Source: Tricholoma matsutake (taxonomy: Eukaryota; Basidiomycota; Agaricomycetes; Agaricales; Tricholomataceae). From it: 64,000 nucleotides of DNA. Shown here in pieces: positions 46,776 through 58,042 of this stretch. The translations under genes and the position numbers were made by a program. The stretch is from the NCBI GenBank assembly GCA_026075535.2, contig AP026547.1:6882001-6946000 (forward strand). The letters are read 5' to 3'. The notes under the pieces are model-generated. The model did not search any database and had not been told where the DNA came from. It saw only the letters and a program-made list of their open reading frames with translations. Each line of letters opens with the position of its first letter. Position 1 is the first letter of the stretch.

Positions 46776-48904
46776 TTGGTGTCCCTCAATATCTGGAATG
46801 GCTCCATTTATCACTTGATCACCTCCAGCCCCATTTACCTGACTAGCAACCATAGCCCCTGGAGAAGGATCCATCCCATGGATTGGTGTAGGTGCAGGTG
46901 GAAACATAGGATTGGGAGGGGAAGGGGTATTTACAGCTTGATCCTTTTCTTCACCCTCCTCCTCCTCCTCCTCCTCCTCCTCCTCCTCTCTCCTCCCACT
47001 GCTTGGCCCCAGCCATGATGGAGACTCAATGCTGATGCCACCAACAGATTCCAATATCCCCATGGCATCATGCAATGCCTTTGCAAGTATACTTTCCAAA
47101 GAGTCTGGGTTTTTGGCCACATAGAAAAGAGCTCTCCAGATCACCTTCTCCACCTGTGCAAGAAGAGCAGGATGAGGGACTCCTAGAGCTTGCCAGACCT
47201 ATTTATGGATATGGCATGGTGAATTCAATTTGGACTGTTGGACAGGTGGCTTACATTAAATATGGATTTCTTGCTAATGCGGCGCTCAATGAGTGGTGTT
47301 TTTAAAAGTAAACACAGGGGGGAAATCCCCAGTGCAGCGCATAGAGGGACCTCCAAGGACTTTGGTCTCTTCTTGCCTTTAAATAGAAGATTCAGAGGGG
47401 GTCTTACACCAGCCTCCTCATCTTCTCTATAAACAAAATGAATGAGGGTCTGATGTGATTTCTAACCAGCTACTTACGGGTACAACTCATCCAAAAGTGG
47501 AGAGGTAATACTTAAGTTGCCCTGTTCAAAGATCAGTAAGAAGGCTGAAATCAGCAAAAGCCCACGAACATATATGAGGATTGATATATGCAAGGCAGCT
47601 GCAGCAAAATTGTAAGACCGGTGTGAAGAGCTCCTCTTCTGTGCATGAGCAGAAAGGACCTTGAAGCATTGCAAATAACCAGGTGCATTGGCTCTATTAT
47701 CTGTTTCAGTTGTGCATTGCACCTCCCAAAGATCTGCTTCAGCATCCTTGATCAACTTCGGCCAGTCAGACAGTATTAAATTCCTATCCTTGAGAAACCT
47801 CAGCCAGTTAGCAAACAGTCAGATTGGCATGCACTCACCATATGTTGTATATGCAGCACCTGCATCCGGTCTTTGATGGGCGGTGGGTTATCAGGAATGT
47901 CACCATAAGTAACCCATGCCAGCAGGTCAATGAAATAATAATTGAAGAGAGCAGTGTATGCCTCATCTTGAAGCTTTGGCAATGGTGTTCCAGGCACTGA
48001 CATTGCGAGATGTTGTAGAACACGGCTTTGCTTATCCCGCTCACTTTTCGAGGCATCATTCTTCAGCTCCTCCCATTTAGATAAGGTTGTGGCAAATTTC
48101 TTTCAAGCAGTTAGTATAAACCTGCCAAAAGAGGACCATGAAAAAGAAGTTGGACTCACTGTGTATTTGGTGGGAACACCCCCAAGGAGAGAACCAGTAA
48201 AGGGTACAGTGGTTAGACAGGCCAACTGGTGGAAATGAACATTTGCAATTTGACCAAGTTCCGAGTCGCCTGACTTCAACAACTGTGGCTGCAATACATC
48301 ATGTGATGATTCCAAAGTGTGATAACACACATTGAGTCTTTGATCGTTTTTAAAATAAATAATGTAGCACGCTGGCGCGGCAGGGCCCGCTACTCATTTC
48401 ACCCTCAGTCTTTTGAATGGCAGGTAAATTTTGAATGTTGTATGGTTCTCGTCATAAATGGGTTGTGAAGTCTACAGTGCTATTACACTCCACTCATCCT
48501 CACTTCATTCCTGTGCCCTCAGTTTCTGTTGTTAAACATAGTCGGTTGTGTGTTTTCAGCCACTGCAAGGCCATTGGCAGCCGCATTCCTGGTAAGCTTC
48601 TAGCTTGTTAGCATCAAAATCAAATTCATGGTGAGTTGATTTACTACCAATATTTGGAATTGAGATCCCATCAAATGAAAAACTGGAGTGGCTTGAGCTG
48701 CGTAATCCTCAATGGATGTTATGTCATTGTCTCATAAGCAGGAAGAGAATAGGCATGTGGGCGAGGTCCTTTCGCCTGCCAAAAAACAAGGAAACCTCTA
48801 GATTGCATCCTCAAAACATGAATTTGAGGCATTTCAAGACTATTTCCAGTAGTAGAGTGTGAAGAAACAATATAATTGCCCCAGACTCAGGCTGGGATAC
48901 AATA

Positions 48905-49253
48905 GTAGCAGTCAAAGTAGGGTGATTATCCGCCGATTATGTCCACGATTTTTGGGACACAGATAATCGCGATTATTGTAATAATCGCAGAATCATCGAA
49001 TCACCTCCAGAGGCAATTCAATAATTATTTGCATGATTATCAAAGGCAATTATTTGACATGCTTACATTTTTGCTTACATCACACAGAAGATCATAGATC
49101 TGTCAAAATAATCGTGGCCCATAATCGCCCAGTAATCGCCCTCGATAATCGTCATGGTCAAGGTGACTCGGATTATTGACAAGATTTTTGATTCATAATT
49201 GTACAATAATGGCACTATTAATCGTGTAATAATTGCCCTACTTTGACTGCTAC
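48905..49253. mobile_element. 349-bp MITE with TA target duplication
   Basis: Terminal inverted repeats start GTAGCAGTCAAAGTAGGG at 48905 and end with the exact complement at 49253. They continue for about 25 bp with two mismatches. The element is flanked by TA at 48903-48904 and 49254-49255, as for Tc1/mariner-type insertions. The interior is AT-rich, contains many ataatcg motifs in both orientations, and has no coding frame. It lies inside the span of the JmjC-type gene, probably in an intron. Confidence 0.85.
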
Positions 49254-49920
49254 TAATGATCAAACTACAAGTACAACTAAAATTGGTAGGGGCATTCTTC
49301 CAAGTCACTGGCATTCCCTTCAAATATCATCCCTTGCCTCCCAATCACACAAGGCCATTTCTGGTCTTGAAGGCAGCCCATCTGGGAGCATGCAGATTAA
49401 TTAGATATAATCTCAGCAAATAGTGGACATCTGCCAAAAACTCACTGATCTTGGGCAACCTGATCCAGCAATGGCTGGAGAAACTGAGCTATGGTGGACC
49501 AGAGGGAGCCCTTTTTGTATGGCTCCTTGTCAAGCAAGGAGATTAGCTCAATGAATGCTAATCTATATTTGTCTAATTTGATTTTGAGGTTGCCTAATCC
49601 ATCTCTCCACTCATAAACTGTTGAGGTCATCTAAAGTGACAATGATAGAAAATGTCATGCAAGATGATAGGAGAGAGACTGCCTACCATTATTATAATAG
49701 AGCAATAGGCTCTCAGAGAACCTTCTGTTGCCCAGGGTTTGTTTTTGTCCTTGTAAAGGTCAGTGTAGGCATAGAAATGAAACATTTTTTCTGCCAAGCC
49801 ATTGGGGCGGTAGAATACTGTTTTGTAGAAGTCAAGAGCACGTCCACAGATGAAGCGACCCTTCTCAATAGAGTCAGGGTAAAGTAAACTAAAGGTATGC
49901 TGAGGTAGACTCACAGATGG

Positions 49921-50192
49921 TGTTGGAGCAGACTATATACGCTGCACAGGGGAAGAGACAACACATTCCTTACAACCTACCTGGGGTTTAGTTAGACTTA
50001 CGGCTAGGGTTAGCAGAGGTAAGAACACTGTATTCCTACTACGGTACAGGTTCTCCTTATATACATAATATTAAGGATGTCACATGACTCAGGAATGTGT
50101 TTACCGCATGTATGCGCAGTAAGCGCAGTAACATGCGTATGCTGCATGTATCGCCTCATGTATACAGCATGCATCAGGGATTAATTTCAACA
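49921..50192 (-). repeat. Copia 3' LTR
   Basis: 272 bp, TG...CA ends on both strands. Preceded on the plus strand by the target duplication GATGG. Confidence 0.95.
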
Positions 50193-50201
50193 CCCCCCCT
50201 C
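50193..50201 (-). promoter_or_regulatory. Copia polypurine tract
   Basis: GAGGGGGGG on the minus strand directly abuts the 3' LTR, the expected place for plus-strand DNA priming. Confidence 0.85.
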
Positions 50202-50224
50202 AAACTGTACAGCACTCTAAGCAG

Positions 50225-53200
50225 CTAAGTTTGAATCTCGAAAGTAATTCCGAGAGAGTCTCTAAATTTCCTGAATAGGACGGCGCCAAGGTTCTTTGTG
50301 AACATGTCAGCCGGATTATCACTTCCAGGAATGAAAACGACTGTGACTTTGTCATTTTCTATGCATTCGCGGGTGTAGTGGTAGCGAATGTCTATATGTT
50401 TGGTCCTTCTTTCCTGAACTGGATTTGATCCAATAAAGATGGATCCTTGATTATCAGCGCAGATTGGTACGCGCTTCAGTGTATATCCAAGTTCCTGGAA
50501 TAAGGACTCTATCCACACTATCTGCCGACAAGTGTCGGAGAGAGCCATGTATTCGGCTTCTGTGGATGACAGTGCTACAGTTTTTTGTAAACGGGACTGC
50601 CAGCACACAATGCCACTCGCCAGAGTAGCAAAGTAACCCGTTGTAGATTGGCGCTTGACTGTGTCAGCTGCCCAATCAGAATCTGTGAAGGCCTGTAGCC
50701 CCTCAGATTTCTCTCCATCATAGACTATACTGTACTTCTGGGTTCCCACCAGATAGCGCATTATGTACATTGCTTTGTCTAGATGTTCTTGGCTAGGATT
50801 AGCTGAGAATTGCGACATCTTGATTACCGTGTAAGCGATATCAGGTCGCGTTCTGAGCATCAGATACAATAAAGATCCGATCACAGACTGATATTTTGAT
50901 CTAAGCGCCGCGTTTGGCATCGCTGTGTTCTCCGACGGTTTGTAGCCAGTCGGGAGCGGAGTGGGGGCAATCTTGGCATTTGTCATCTCGAACCTCTCAA
51001 GCACTTTGGCGAGATATTCTGTTTGATCGAGTTTGACTTTTGCAGCGGTCTGGGTGACGCGCATGCCTAAGAATTCCGTGACTTTTTCAGTACTACGGCA
51101 CTCCCAATGCTTCAGGCAAGCATTCTTCTTTTCATCCACAAGTTTCTTGTTCTTGCCCATGAACAAGCCATCATCAACATAGACTAGCGCAATAATGATG
51201 CTGCCTGTCTTAGGATCCTTGTGTATGAAGATGCCGGCATCGGAGCTGGCGCGCACGAACCCAATGGTGCGCATAAATGCCTCTAGCTCTCTCCACCATG
51301 CTAGTGAAGCCTGTTTAAGGCCATACAATGCTCGGCATAAGCGCATTACTTTGCACTCTTTACCCTCGGGTTGATCCATATAGATCTCCTCATCAAGTTT
51401 GCCGTATAAAAATGCGGTTTTTACATCTAGACCAGTCATATACATGCCTTCTAGAGATGCAAGGGCAAACATGAGATGTACGGTCTCGTAGCGGACTACT
51501 GGTGAGAAAATCTCATCAAAGTCAATGCCTTCGACTTGTGAAAAGCCTTTGGCCACGAGTCTGGCTCGTTTTCTTCCGTCCGATTTCACGGAGAAAACCC
51601 ATCTATTTTTGATCGTTTTTCGATCATGTGGAAGATCGACGATGTCATAGACTTGTCGCTTGCGAAGAGCCTCTAACTCTTCACGACAAGCCTGTTTCCA
51701 CTCAAGTTGCTGCTGCCGGGGTAGGCGCGCAATATCGCGAAATTGGTTTGGAACTAGGCTTTTTCCGCTTGATGGTGTGACTGCTTTTGACAACAGCCAG
51801 CGGATAAGCTCATCTCCACCTTCCTTGGTTATCTTTTTAATATAACCTGCTTCGTCCGGTTCCCCCATTGGGTGATCATGTTCTTGATTATTGGAATCGG
51901 GCACACTCTCATGGGGTGCCGAACTCGGTCCAGTAACCGGTTCTTGCTGTTGAGGTCGTGGTCATGTTCAGTTATGATCCGAATCTTGACCCACAGACTT
52001 CTTCCAATATCGATCACACGCAATGTCTCTCTCTATGTCAGAGGGGAGTCGCTGTTCTCCATAGGTATTGCCGGGACGGTTTGGGATTTTCCTCTGCCTG
52101 CCTGATCGACGGGGCAATTGCTGCCATTCCTGTTGATCTTCACGTCTTGGACGAAAGTCCTCAGTGCTAACTGGAGGCGGCGGAGGAGGAGCGTTAGTCG
52201 CATCGTCATGCGCCTTTTGCTCGCTTGGTAAATCATCATCATCTTCTGATGATGGAGGAAGGGGCGGATTTTGTGGCGGTATAGGGTCATCGCCATCCGT
52301 TCCAGATGAGTGGTCGTCATCTTCTGGTTCTGGTGGAAAATCACCAAGGTCTGTCTTGGCAGGAGTTTTAGCTCCGGGACAGCATGGGAACATCGTTTCA
52401 TCAAATAGTGCCGTAGCACCAATGAATATTGTGCCGTTTCGTCGCATGAAACGATATGCTTTAATGCCATCTTCTACTCCAAGGTACGTCATTAGCTCCG
52501 ATCGAGGAGACAATGTTGTTGGACGTTTTTCCTTTGGTAGATAGACATAAGCACCGCAACCGAAGACCTTCAGATTGTTTAGATCTGGGCGGACCTTTGT
52601 CAGGTCCTCAAAAGGTGTCAGCCATTTCAGGCGCCTTATTGGGGTTCGGTTGTATAAATGTGTTGCATGTTCTATGCAAAATTCCCACCATGATTGTGGT
52701 AGACAAGCGGTGAATCGCAGGGTTTGCGACTTTTCCATTATTGTCCTTATAGCGCGCTCTGCGCGCCCATTCTGTTGATGAACGTGGGGTGCAGACATCT
52801 CTATTTTGATGCCTAAATCCTTGAGCTGTTTTTGTAGCTCACGATCCTTGAACTCCCCCCCTGGATCGACACGCCAGCGCTTGATTGTAGCGCCATATTG
52901 GGTCTTAGCCATTGCTAGAAATTGTCTAATCGCTGCAGCAGCGTCAGATTTCTTTCTGAGACATTGGACCCAAATATGTGACGTTTTGTCATCCAGAAAT
53001 ACAATGAAGTATTTATGTTTGTGGTACGATAGTACCGGGAGTTCCTTTAGGTCAGAATGTATTAATTCAAAGGATTTGTCAGCTTGTGAGTCTGACTCGG
53101 GAAAAGATTTTGAGGTCATTTTCCCTTCTGCACACCCTGGACATATAATTTTGTCTTTAGGAATAATTAAATTCCTTGGGAATTTTATGGTGCTTTTAGG

Positions 53201-55072
53201 CATTTTCCCTAGCACCTCTTTGGATGGGTGTCCAAGTCGCCTATGCCAAGTCAAGTAGTCAGTGACATAAATGGTTGCGACATTAACCTTTTTGGTGCTC
53301 AATATATGAGTCCGAGCCCAATAGATCGTGTCATTCCTCCTTAGAGGGACACAATGCATGATTGGGTTTCCATGCTCGATGAATGAAATGTATGCGGAGG
53401 AACCACGCACATCACTTCCGTCTTGTAAAAAGACCCCCATTGACATCAATCGAGTATTAATGTCGGGTATGTAGTAGACGGGGTATAGTCGCGTTTCATG
53501 CGTCTCTGACTTCCCATTACATACTACCTGGTGCCTAATGAAGACTGCTCCTTTTCCTACTATATGAGTAGTACCAGTGGCCGTTTGGACCAAGGTAGAG
53601 TCCTTTCTCGGTAAAGGCTTGTAAGAAGCAAAATCTTTCATTTCACCAGTGAAGTGTTTTGATGCGCCTGAATCCATGATCCAGTCGGCACCTTTCTTAC
53701 AATCTCCCTTTGCACACATAGCACATATATTAAGATCTACATAATTCCATGATACATTTAATAGCAGTAAAATTTCACATGAAAAGTTCGCTGTATTCAT
53801 AGGAATTTTAATCTTAGTGCTTGTGGCAGGGAAAAGGACTGACCTGTCATCATACGCCCCTGTGTCAAGGGGTTCATCGACGAGCATTTCATCGACGGCT
53901 TTCCACACTTCCTCGTCAGTTACTGGAGGTTCGGATCCGAGGGAGACAGTATCGTCTTCTACCTCCTCGATCGTTGCCTCGGTTTCTGGCTCTATCCTCC
54001 TTCTCTTACCTTCTCGCACCGTAAGGTGCTCTTCCAGCGGTCGCAGGTTTTTCGCGCTGCGCGGAAGTTGCATGCGCTCGAGGGTGTCTCGAGCTTGCTG
54101 GTATTCGGTGTAAACCGAGTGAGAAGAGGAGGCCGCGCCCGTGTATGCCTGTGCAGGCGGTCGGCGGCGAGGATCCCTTGTGGGTGTGTGTTCGCGTCGC
54201 TCGATGCGCTGTATGAGCAGCATCGGTGGTATGATGGTGCCATTACCATTTATGGTGGTAAAGGCGTTGGAGGCGAGGTGGGTATGTTTCTCTTTTGGCT
54301 TCTCCTCCTTAGTCTTTCTGTCCCCACATCGTCCACGTTTTCGGGACGAGTCTCCGTTGCTGTTTTGCCCTTCTTTGGGCTGCCATTTGGGGTTTCCCCC
54401 CTTGCGCTTAACAGCGGAAAGTTTGTTGGCCTGAGGCTGGCCAGCGGGCTTTCCAACTGCTGTGCGCCTTGAGGCTTCAGCAACAATGGAGTCCTTGACA
54501 TGTTTAAATGTCAAGGTGCTAGTGGCGGTCGTGTTAAGGACCGTTGCAGACAATGAGTCGTACTCGCGCGGCATTGCAGCAAGTAGAATCATCGCCTGTA
54601 CTAGCTCGGGGATGGCGACGTTAGCAGCCGTGAGGCGCTCAAATTTGTCAGCCATTCTCGCAATCTCCGGTGCAGGGTTCGCGGCCGGGATTTTGATTGT
54701 TATTGCAGACCTAAAGTCCAAAAAGACTTGGGAGGGGCCATCCACACCATAATCGGTGCGAATAAGAGCCCACACCTCCTCAGCAGTGTCCTTTGTGTTG
54801 GCACGCTGCCGAATGGAGGGGGCCAGGCAGAGCACTAGGCTACCAATAGCCTGGTCATTTTTGTTGCTCCAGGTCTGAAGCTTGGCATTAGCGTCTGCTA
54901 CCAAGGTAGCATTCGTCGCCGTCAAAGGAGGCGCCGGGGGCGGTTTTTGCTCCACCCCGCTAGTTATTTGCCAGAGGCCCTGAGACCTGAGCCACGCCTT
55001 CATTGAGTCGGCCCATAGAATGTAATTTGATCCGTCGAAAGCTTGAACGAGTTTTTCAAGAGTTGAAGACAT
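50225..55072 (-). pseudogene. Copia Gag-protease-integrase-RT-RNase H polyprotein, two TGA stops
   Basis: One frame of about 1615 codons from ATG 55072 (MSSTLEKLVQAFDGSNYILW). Gag of the UBN2/DUF4219-like type lacks an obvious zinc knuckle. The protease has the active site WIMDSGASKHF. Integrase has the HHCC finger (HRRLGH ... CPGC) and the acidic triad in HSDLKELP, RVDPGGEF and GRAERAIRTIMEKS. Reverse transcriptase carries YVDDGLFMG, and RNase H includes LSSTEAEYMALSD and TKHIDIRYHYTRE. Two in-frame TGA codons, one codon apart (51968-51970 and 51962-51964), fall in the linker between integrase and reverse transcriptase. Everything else is open. They would block RT unless read through, so the copy is probably disabled. 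Both could derive from CGA. Confidence 0.93.
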
Positions 55073-55309
55073 GATTCTGTGGTGGCAGCTGTTAAAAGCG
55101 CTCAATCAGTCTTTTTACTCAATAAAACACGTTTAACATTCTCAGGAGAAAACACTCCTTTAGAGTGGTTAACCCTAGTCAACCTAGGTTTTATATGCAG
55201 CTCGCAGGGAGCGCAATGCAGCTCATGAAGAGCGCAAGGTTATAATTTGGAGACGATGAAGTCAACGTCGTTCGCAGCTAATTAAAGTGCGTTCGCGACG
55301 TGCCCAGCA

Positions 55310-55321
55310 GGGCCCATAACC
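55310..55321 (-). promoter_or_regulatory. Copia primer-binding site matching tRNA-iMet anticodon arm
   Basis: On the plus strand GGGCCCATAACC abuts the 5' LTR. This is the sequence of the anticodon stem-loop of eukaryotic initiator tRNA-Met (CAU anticodon within it), so the element RNA would pair with that arm rather than with the tRNA 3' end. This is the half-tRNA priming known from Drosophila copia. Confidence 0.75.
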
Positions 55322-55593
55322 TGTTGGAGCAGACTATATACGCTGCACAGGGGAAGAGACAACACGTTCCTTACAACCTACCTGGGGTTTAGTTAGACTT
55401 ACAGCTAGGGTTAGCAGAGGTAAGAACACTGTATTCCTACTACGGTACAGGTTCTCCTTATATACATAATATTAAGGATGTCACATGACTCGGGAATGTG
55501 TTTACCGCATGTATGCGCAGTAAGCGCAGTAACATGCGTATGCTGCATGTATCGCCTCATGTATACAGCATGCATCAGGGATTAATTTCAACA
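55322..55593 (-). repeat. Copia 5' LTR
   Basis: 272 bp, differs from the other LTR at three positions by eye. Followed on the plus strand by the second copy of GATGG. Confidence 0.95.
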
Positions 55594-56633
55594 GATGGAG
55601 TATCTAGAAACTTGGGCCACGAGAAGTGAGTAGGAGTGATAGGTGTTTGAAGACCAGCAGGCAGAATGAGGTCTGCCCCATAAATGAGCTCATTTGCTTT
55701 TCTGGCAAGGAGTAGTTTATCTTCCTGTTCTTCAAGGGGTTCATCCATTGCACAAAGAGTGTGAAGGTAGGTAGCCATAAGAAGCCGAACCTCCCCTTGA
55801 ATATCCTTCATCAGTTGGTCCAGGTCCTTGGCTCCTTTTTTGACCAGAGAGTCTTTTTGGGATTTGTCTATCGATCATCATACCTGAGGAAGGAAAAGAG
55901 GAATGAGAGACTAGGAGTACTACTCACTAAGCATCAGCAAGGCGTTGTTGGGCCCATCTTTGTGGTGGCCAACGACCATATTGAGAGCCTTCTCAGCGAC
56001 ATGGAAGCGATCATCCAGCCCACCATCCATGCTCACCTGGGGGAGGGGAACCCAAGTGTTTCTTACATAAAAATGCTCTGTAGCTGCAACAGGCCGGCCA
56101 TCCTGGGTAAGGTGCATCCAGAAGAAGACCTTGTGTTGGTCTGGGATGACTTTGGAGATCCAATTAGCCAAATCCCTCATCCCTACTGTGCTGCTGCTAG
56201 TGACCATGGATGCAGCATCACTTAATATAAAAGAAAATTTTTGGGAGTCTGCAGTGTTGATCTATGAATTGGGTGTTAGATGAGGATAGTGGCAGCAGTG
56301 AAATCCATGTAGAGTAGTACTCACCTTAGCAGGATGCATAGCAAGGAAATGGCGATGAACTCTGGGGTGCTTATAGCTTAACTGAGTCTGTCAAGATTAA
56401 CTTTCATTAGGGCCTTCCATCTCCACTGTCACCTCTGCATTAAGTAATTCCAGGAAGTTGGCTAGATCAATCAGTGAATCATGGCATGGCTTACAGGCTT
56501 CCATTTTTTGAGAAGCTCCATAAAGATAGCTTAGCGGCATCCTATCATCCTCTGTAAAAACGGAAGTTTCTGAGAGTCACATGACCATTAGGTACAAGTC
56601 AACAAAGTCAGGTAAATGTTAAAAAAATGGTCA

Positions 56634-56693
56634 AAAATGTCAGGTCAAAGACAGGTCACGCATTTTTCTGACATGACTTTGACCTGACATTTT
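56634..56693. repeat. Perfect 17-bp inverted repeat, 26-bp loop
   Basis: aaaatgtcaggtcaaag at 56634-56650 is the exact complement of 56677-56693. Pairing continues outward with one gap (aatggtca / tgactgg). It could be a small palindromic element; no target duplication was found. Confidence 0.8.
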
Positions 56694-56944
56694 GACTGGT
56701 TTATTATGCAACACACTGTAAAGCAGTAGCAGTGCTGATTGGAGTCATAGAAGGCATGAGGCAGGGGGCATGCAATCCTGCTGCCACAGCAGGATTTACT
56801 TACAAGACTTAGGGTGTCCAAATAACAGGCACAAGCTCTGTTCTTGGAAGATAAGTATGGAATACAGGGAGGTCAACTAGTGCTATATGATGTGACAGTA
56901 ACCATGTGACATAGTTACAGCACCAGAGCACTCCTGCAAGCGCT

Positions 56945-57290
56945 CAAGAGTCTATAAGCCTCCAAATCAGATAGAGATGAGGCTCTACTTTCCATAGAAG
57001 ATCAGTAGATTTCTGGATCAACCAGGCCTGGTATGGGCAACCCTAAGTTCCATGAGCTGAGAGGGTTAGGAGGAGGAGGAGGAGGTAGTGATGCCTGTAA
57101 TTGACATTCGATGGGCAAGAGTCCCTAAGCCCCAAAATCAGATAGAGATGAGGCTCTACTGTTCGTAGAAGATGAGTAGATTTCTGGATCAACCAGGCCT
57201 GGTATGGGCAACCCAAAGTTGGATGAGCTGAGAGGAGGAGGAGGAGGAGGAGGAGGAGGAGGAGGTAGTGATGCCTGTAATTGACATTTG
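56945..57290. repeat. Tandem duplication of about 171 bp in a coding exon
   Basis: The sequence from 56945 (caagagtctataagcc) is repeated from 57116 (caagagtccctaagcc) with several substitutions and an expanded GGA run in the second copy (about 57231-57265), which encodes a Pro run on the minus strand. The duplicate carries the same GLPIPGLVDPEIY peptide. Confidence 0.85.
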
Positions 57291-57604
57291 ACGCACTGTA
57301 TATGATACCCAGCCTCTTGGAAATCTATCTCTGCCTGCCTCAGGCCCAGAATTCCTCTGCAAAGCAACTGATTTGCATCCTGTACAAGGCTCCCCATCCT
57401 TGTAGCTAAATCAAGGGTGATGGGTGGCTGCAAGAGTGTCTGTGAAGGAAGGGCGCAATACATCAGTGCACTGAGGAAGGCACTGATAGCAGATGTACTA
57501 ACCACTGTTCCCTCTTGCAGTAGTTGAGTACTTTCCAGTGTTGGTCCATCCAAACTCTCTAGAGGAGCGTTCAGGCTGTCTGGGCCTTTGAAAGTGGAGG
57601 AAAG

Positions 57605-58030
57605 TGTAAGGGGACTAAGGGGGTGCCCTGTGTGTTTTTCCTATTTTTTATGTTCGTCCCATATTTTTCCCCACCTCATTTCCTTCTATTCTTCATTTTC
57701 TATGATTTTTCCGGATTTTATTACTAATTTTCCCTTGCTATCATGTTTGTATATGTTGACACTTTTATATTTAGAGGCGGAGTACCCCTTCCGACACATA
57801 CCCCTTGGTATGATGTCATTCGGCGGCCTTGATCCGCCTATCTCCGCCTTTTTCTATTTTTAGGTTATATTTGATTTTTGTTGTCTTCACATATACTGGG
57901 CATCAGCAAGGGGATCCTTAGAGTTTTCTCTTCGGATTTCCCTTTGCTAGGTGCGCCCCCAATGCCTGTATTATGTAGTATAATTTTAACTTCGGATTTC
58001 CCTTTGCTAGAGGCTTAGGTTGCCCTTATA
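57605..58030 (+). repeat. Gypsy 5' LTR
   Basis: 426 bp, starts TGTAAGG and ends CCTTATA, so the terminal CA is replaced by TA in both LTRs. A 21-bp direct repeat (cttcggatttccctttgct) occurs twice, at 57930 and 57990. Confidence 0.95.
57890..57929 (+). promoter_or_regulatory. LTR promoter: TATA-like box and predicted transcript start
   Basis: catatact at 57890-57897 lies about 29 bp upstream of AGAGTTTTCT (57920-57929). That 10-mer is the complement of the primer site, so it is predicted to be the 5' end of the genomic RNA. The same arrangement is repeated in the 3' LTR (63541). Confidence 0.55.
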
Positions 58031-58032
58031 GT

Positions 58033-58042
58033 AGAAAACTCT
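58033..58042 (+). promoter_or_regulatory. Self-complementary primer-binding site (Tf1-like)
   Basis: AGAAAACTCT, two bases inside the 5' LTR, is the exact complement of AGAGTTTTCT within the LTR. There is no tRNA-type TGG at this position. In Tf1 and related elements an 11-nt match of this kind primes reverse transcription from the RNA's own 5' end. Confidence 0.65.

Larger units (their letters stand above)
44133..49920 (-). pseudogene. 3' part of a large JmjC-domain gene, split by retrotransposons
   Basis: C-terminal portion of a very large minus-strand gene, many exons. The exon at 49627-49920 reads SLPQHTFSLLYPDSIEKGRF and continues directly from the exon beyond the copia insertion. Further coding stretches lie near 49442, 48103, 47800, 47474, 46635 (a Glu run and GEQGS repeats), 46382 and 46106. 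The JmjC-like cupin core is at 45772-45285: SSWGLAATFNAHHKLHINTD, then GCKWWVIATP. An intron of about 50 bp follows, then MRPGTIHAVFTPESTICFGN and HFYAISTITDTFF. The acidic tail ends GTHTVEAK with the stop at 44133-44135. The first iron-binding motif reads HIN where HxD is expected. Function unknown; the family is widespread in Agaricomycetes. Called a pseudogene because of the insertions. Confidence 0.6.
49921..55593 (-). mobile_element. Complete Ty1/copia retrotransposon
   Basis: 5673 bp, minus-strand orientation. It has two 272-bp LTRs (TGTTGGAG...TTTCAACA on the plus strand), a perfect 5-bp target duplication GATGG (49916-49920 and 55594-55598), an internal primer site and a polypurine tract. 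The LTRs differ at three positions by eye (about 1.1 %). The coding region is full length but carries two TGA codons. It interrupts a coding exon of the JmjC-type gene. Confidence 0.96.
55594..57604 (-). pseudogene. Middle part of the split JmjC-type gene
   Basis: Coding stretches at 57604-57125 (GPDSLNAPLESLDGPTLEST, then a Pro run), 56207-55920 (DLANWISKVIPDQHKVFFW and DRFHVAEKALNMVVGHHKDG) and 55811-55594 (MKDIQGEVRLLMATYLHTL to FSWPKFLDTPS). The last reads straight into the exon on the other side of copia when the element and one GATGG are removed. The stop after SSLSDFGA near 57125 falls at the border of a tandem duplication, so the true exon structure there is unclear. Region 56208-57124 otherwise shows only repeats. 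Confidence 0.55.

Noticed and set aside
57588..57863. Plus-strand frame beginning MCFSYFLCSSHIF, repeated at 63251
   Set aside because: It lies within the LTRs, so its duplication is explained by the LTR pair; hydrophobic composition follows from AT-rich sequence.
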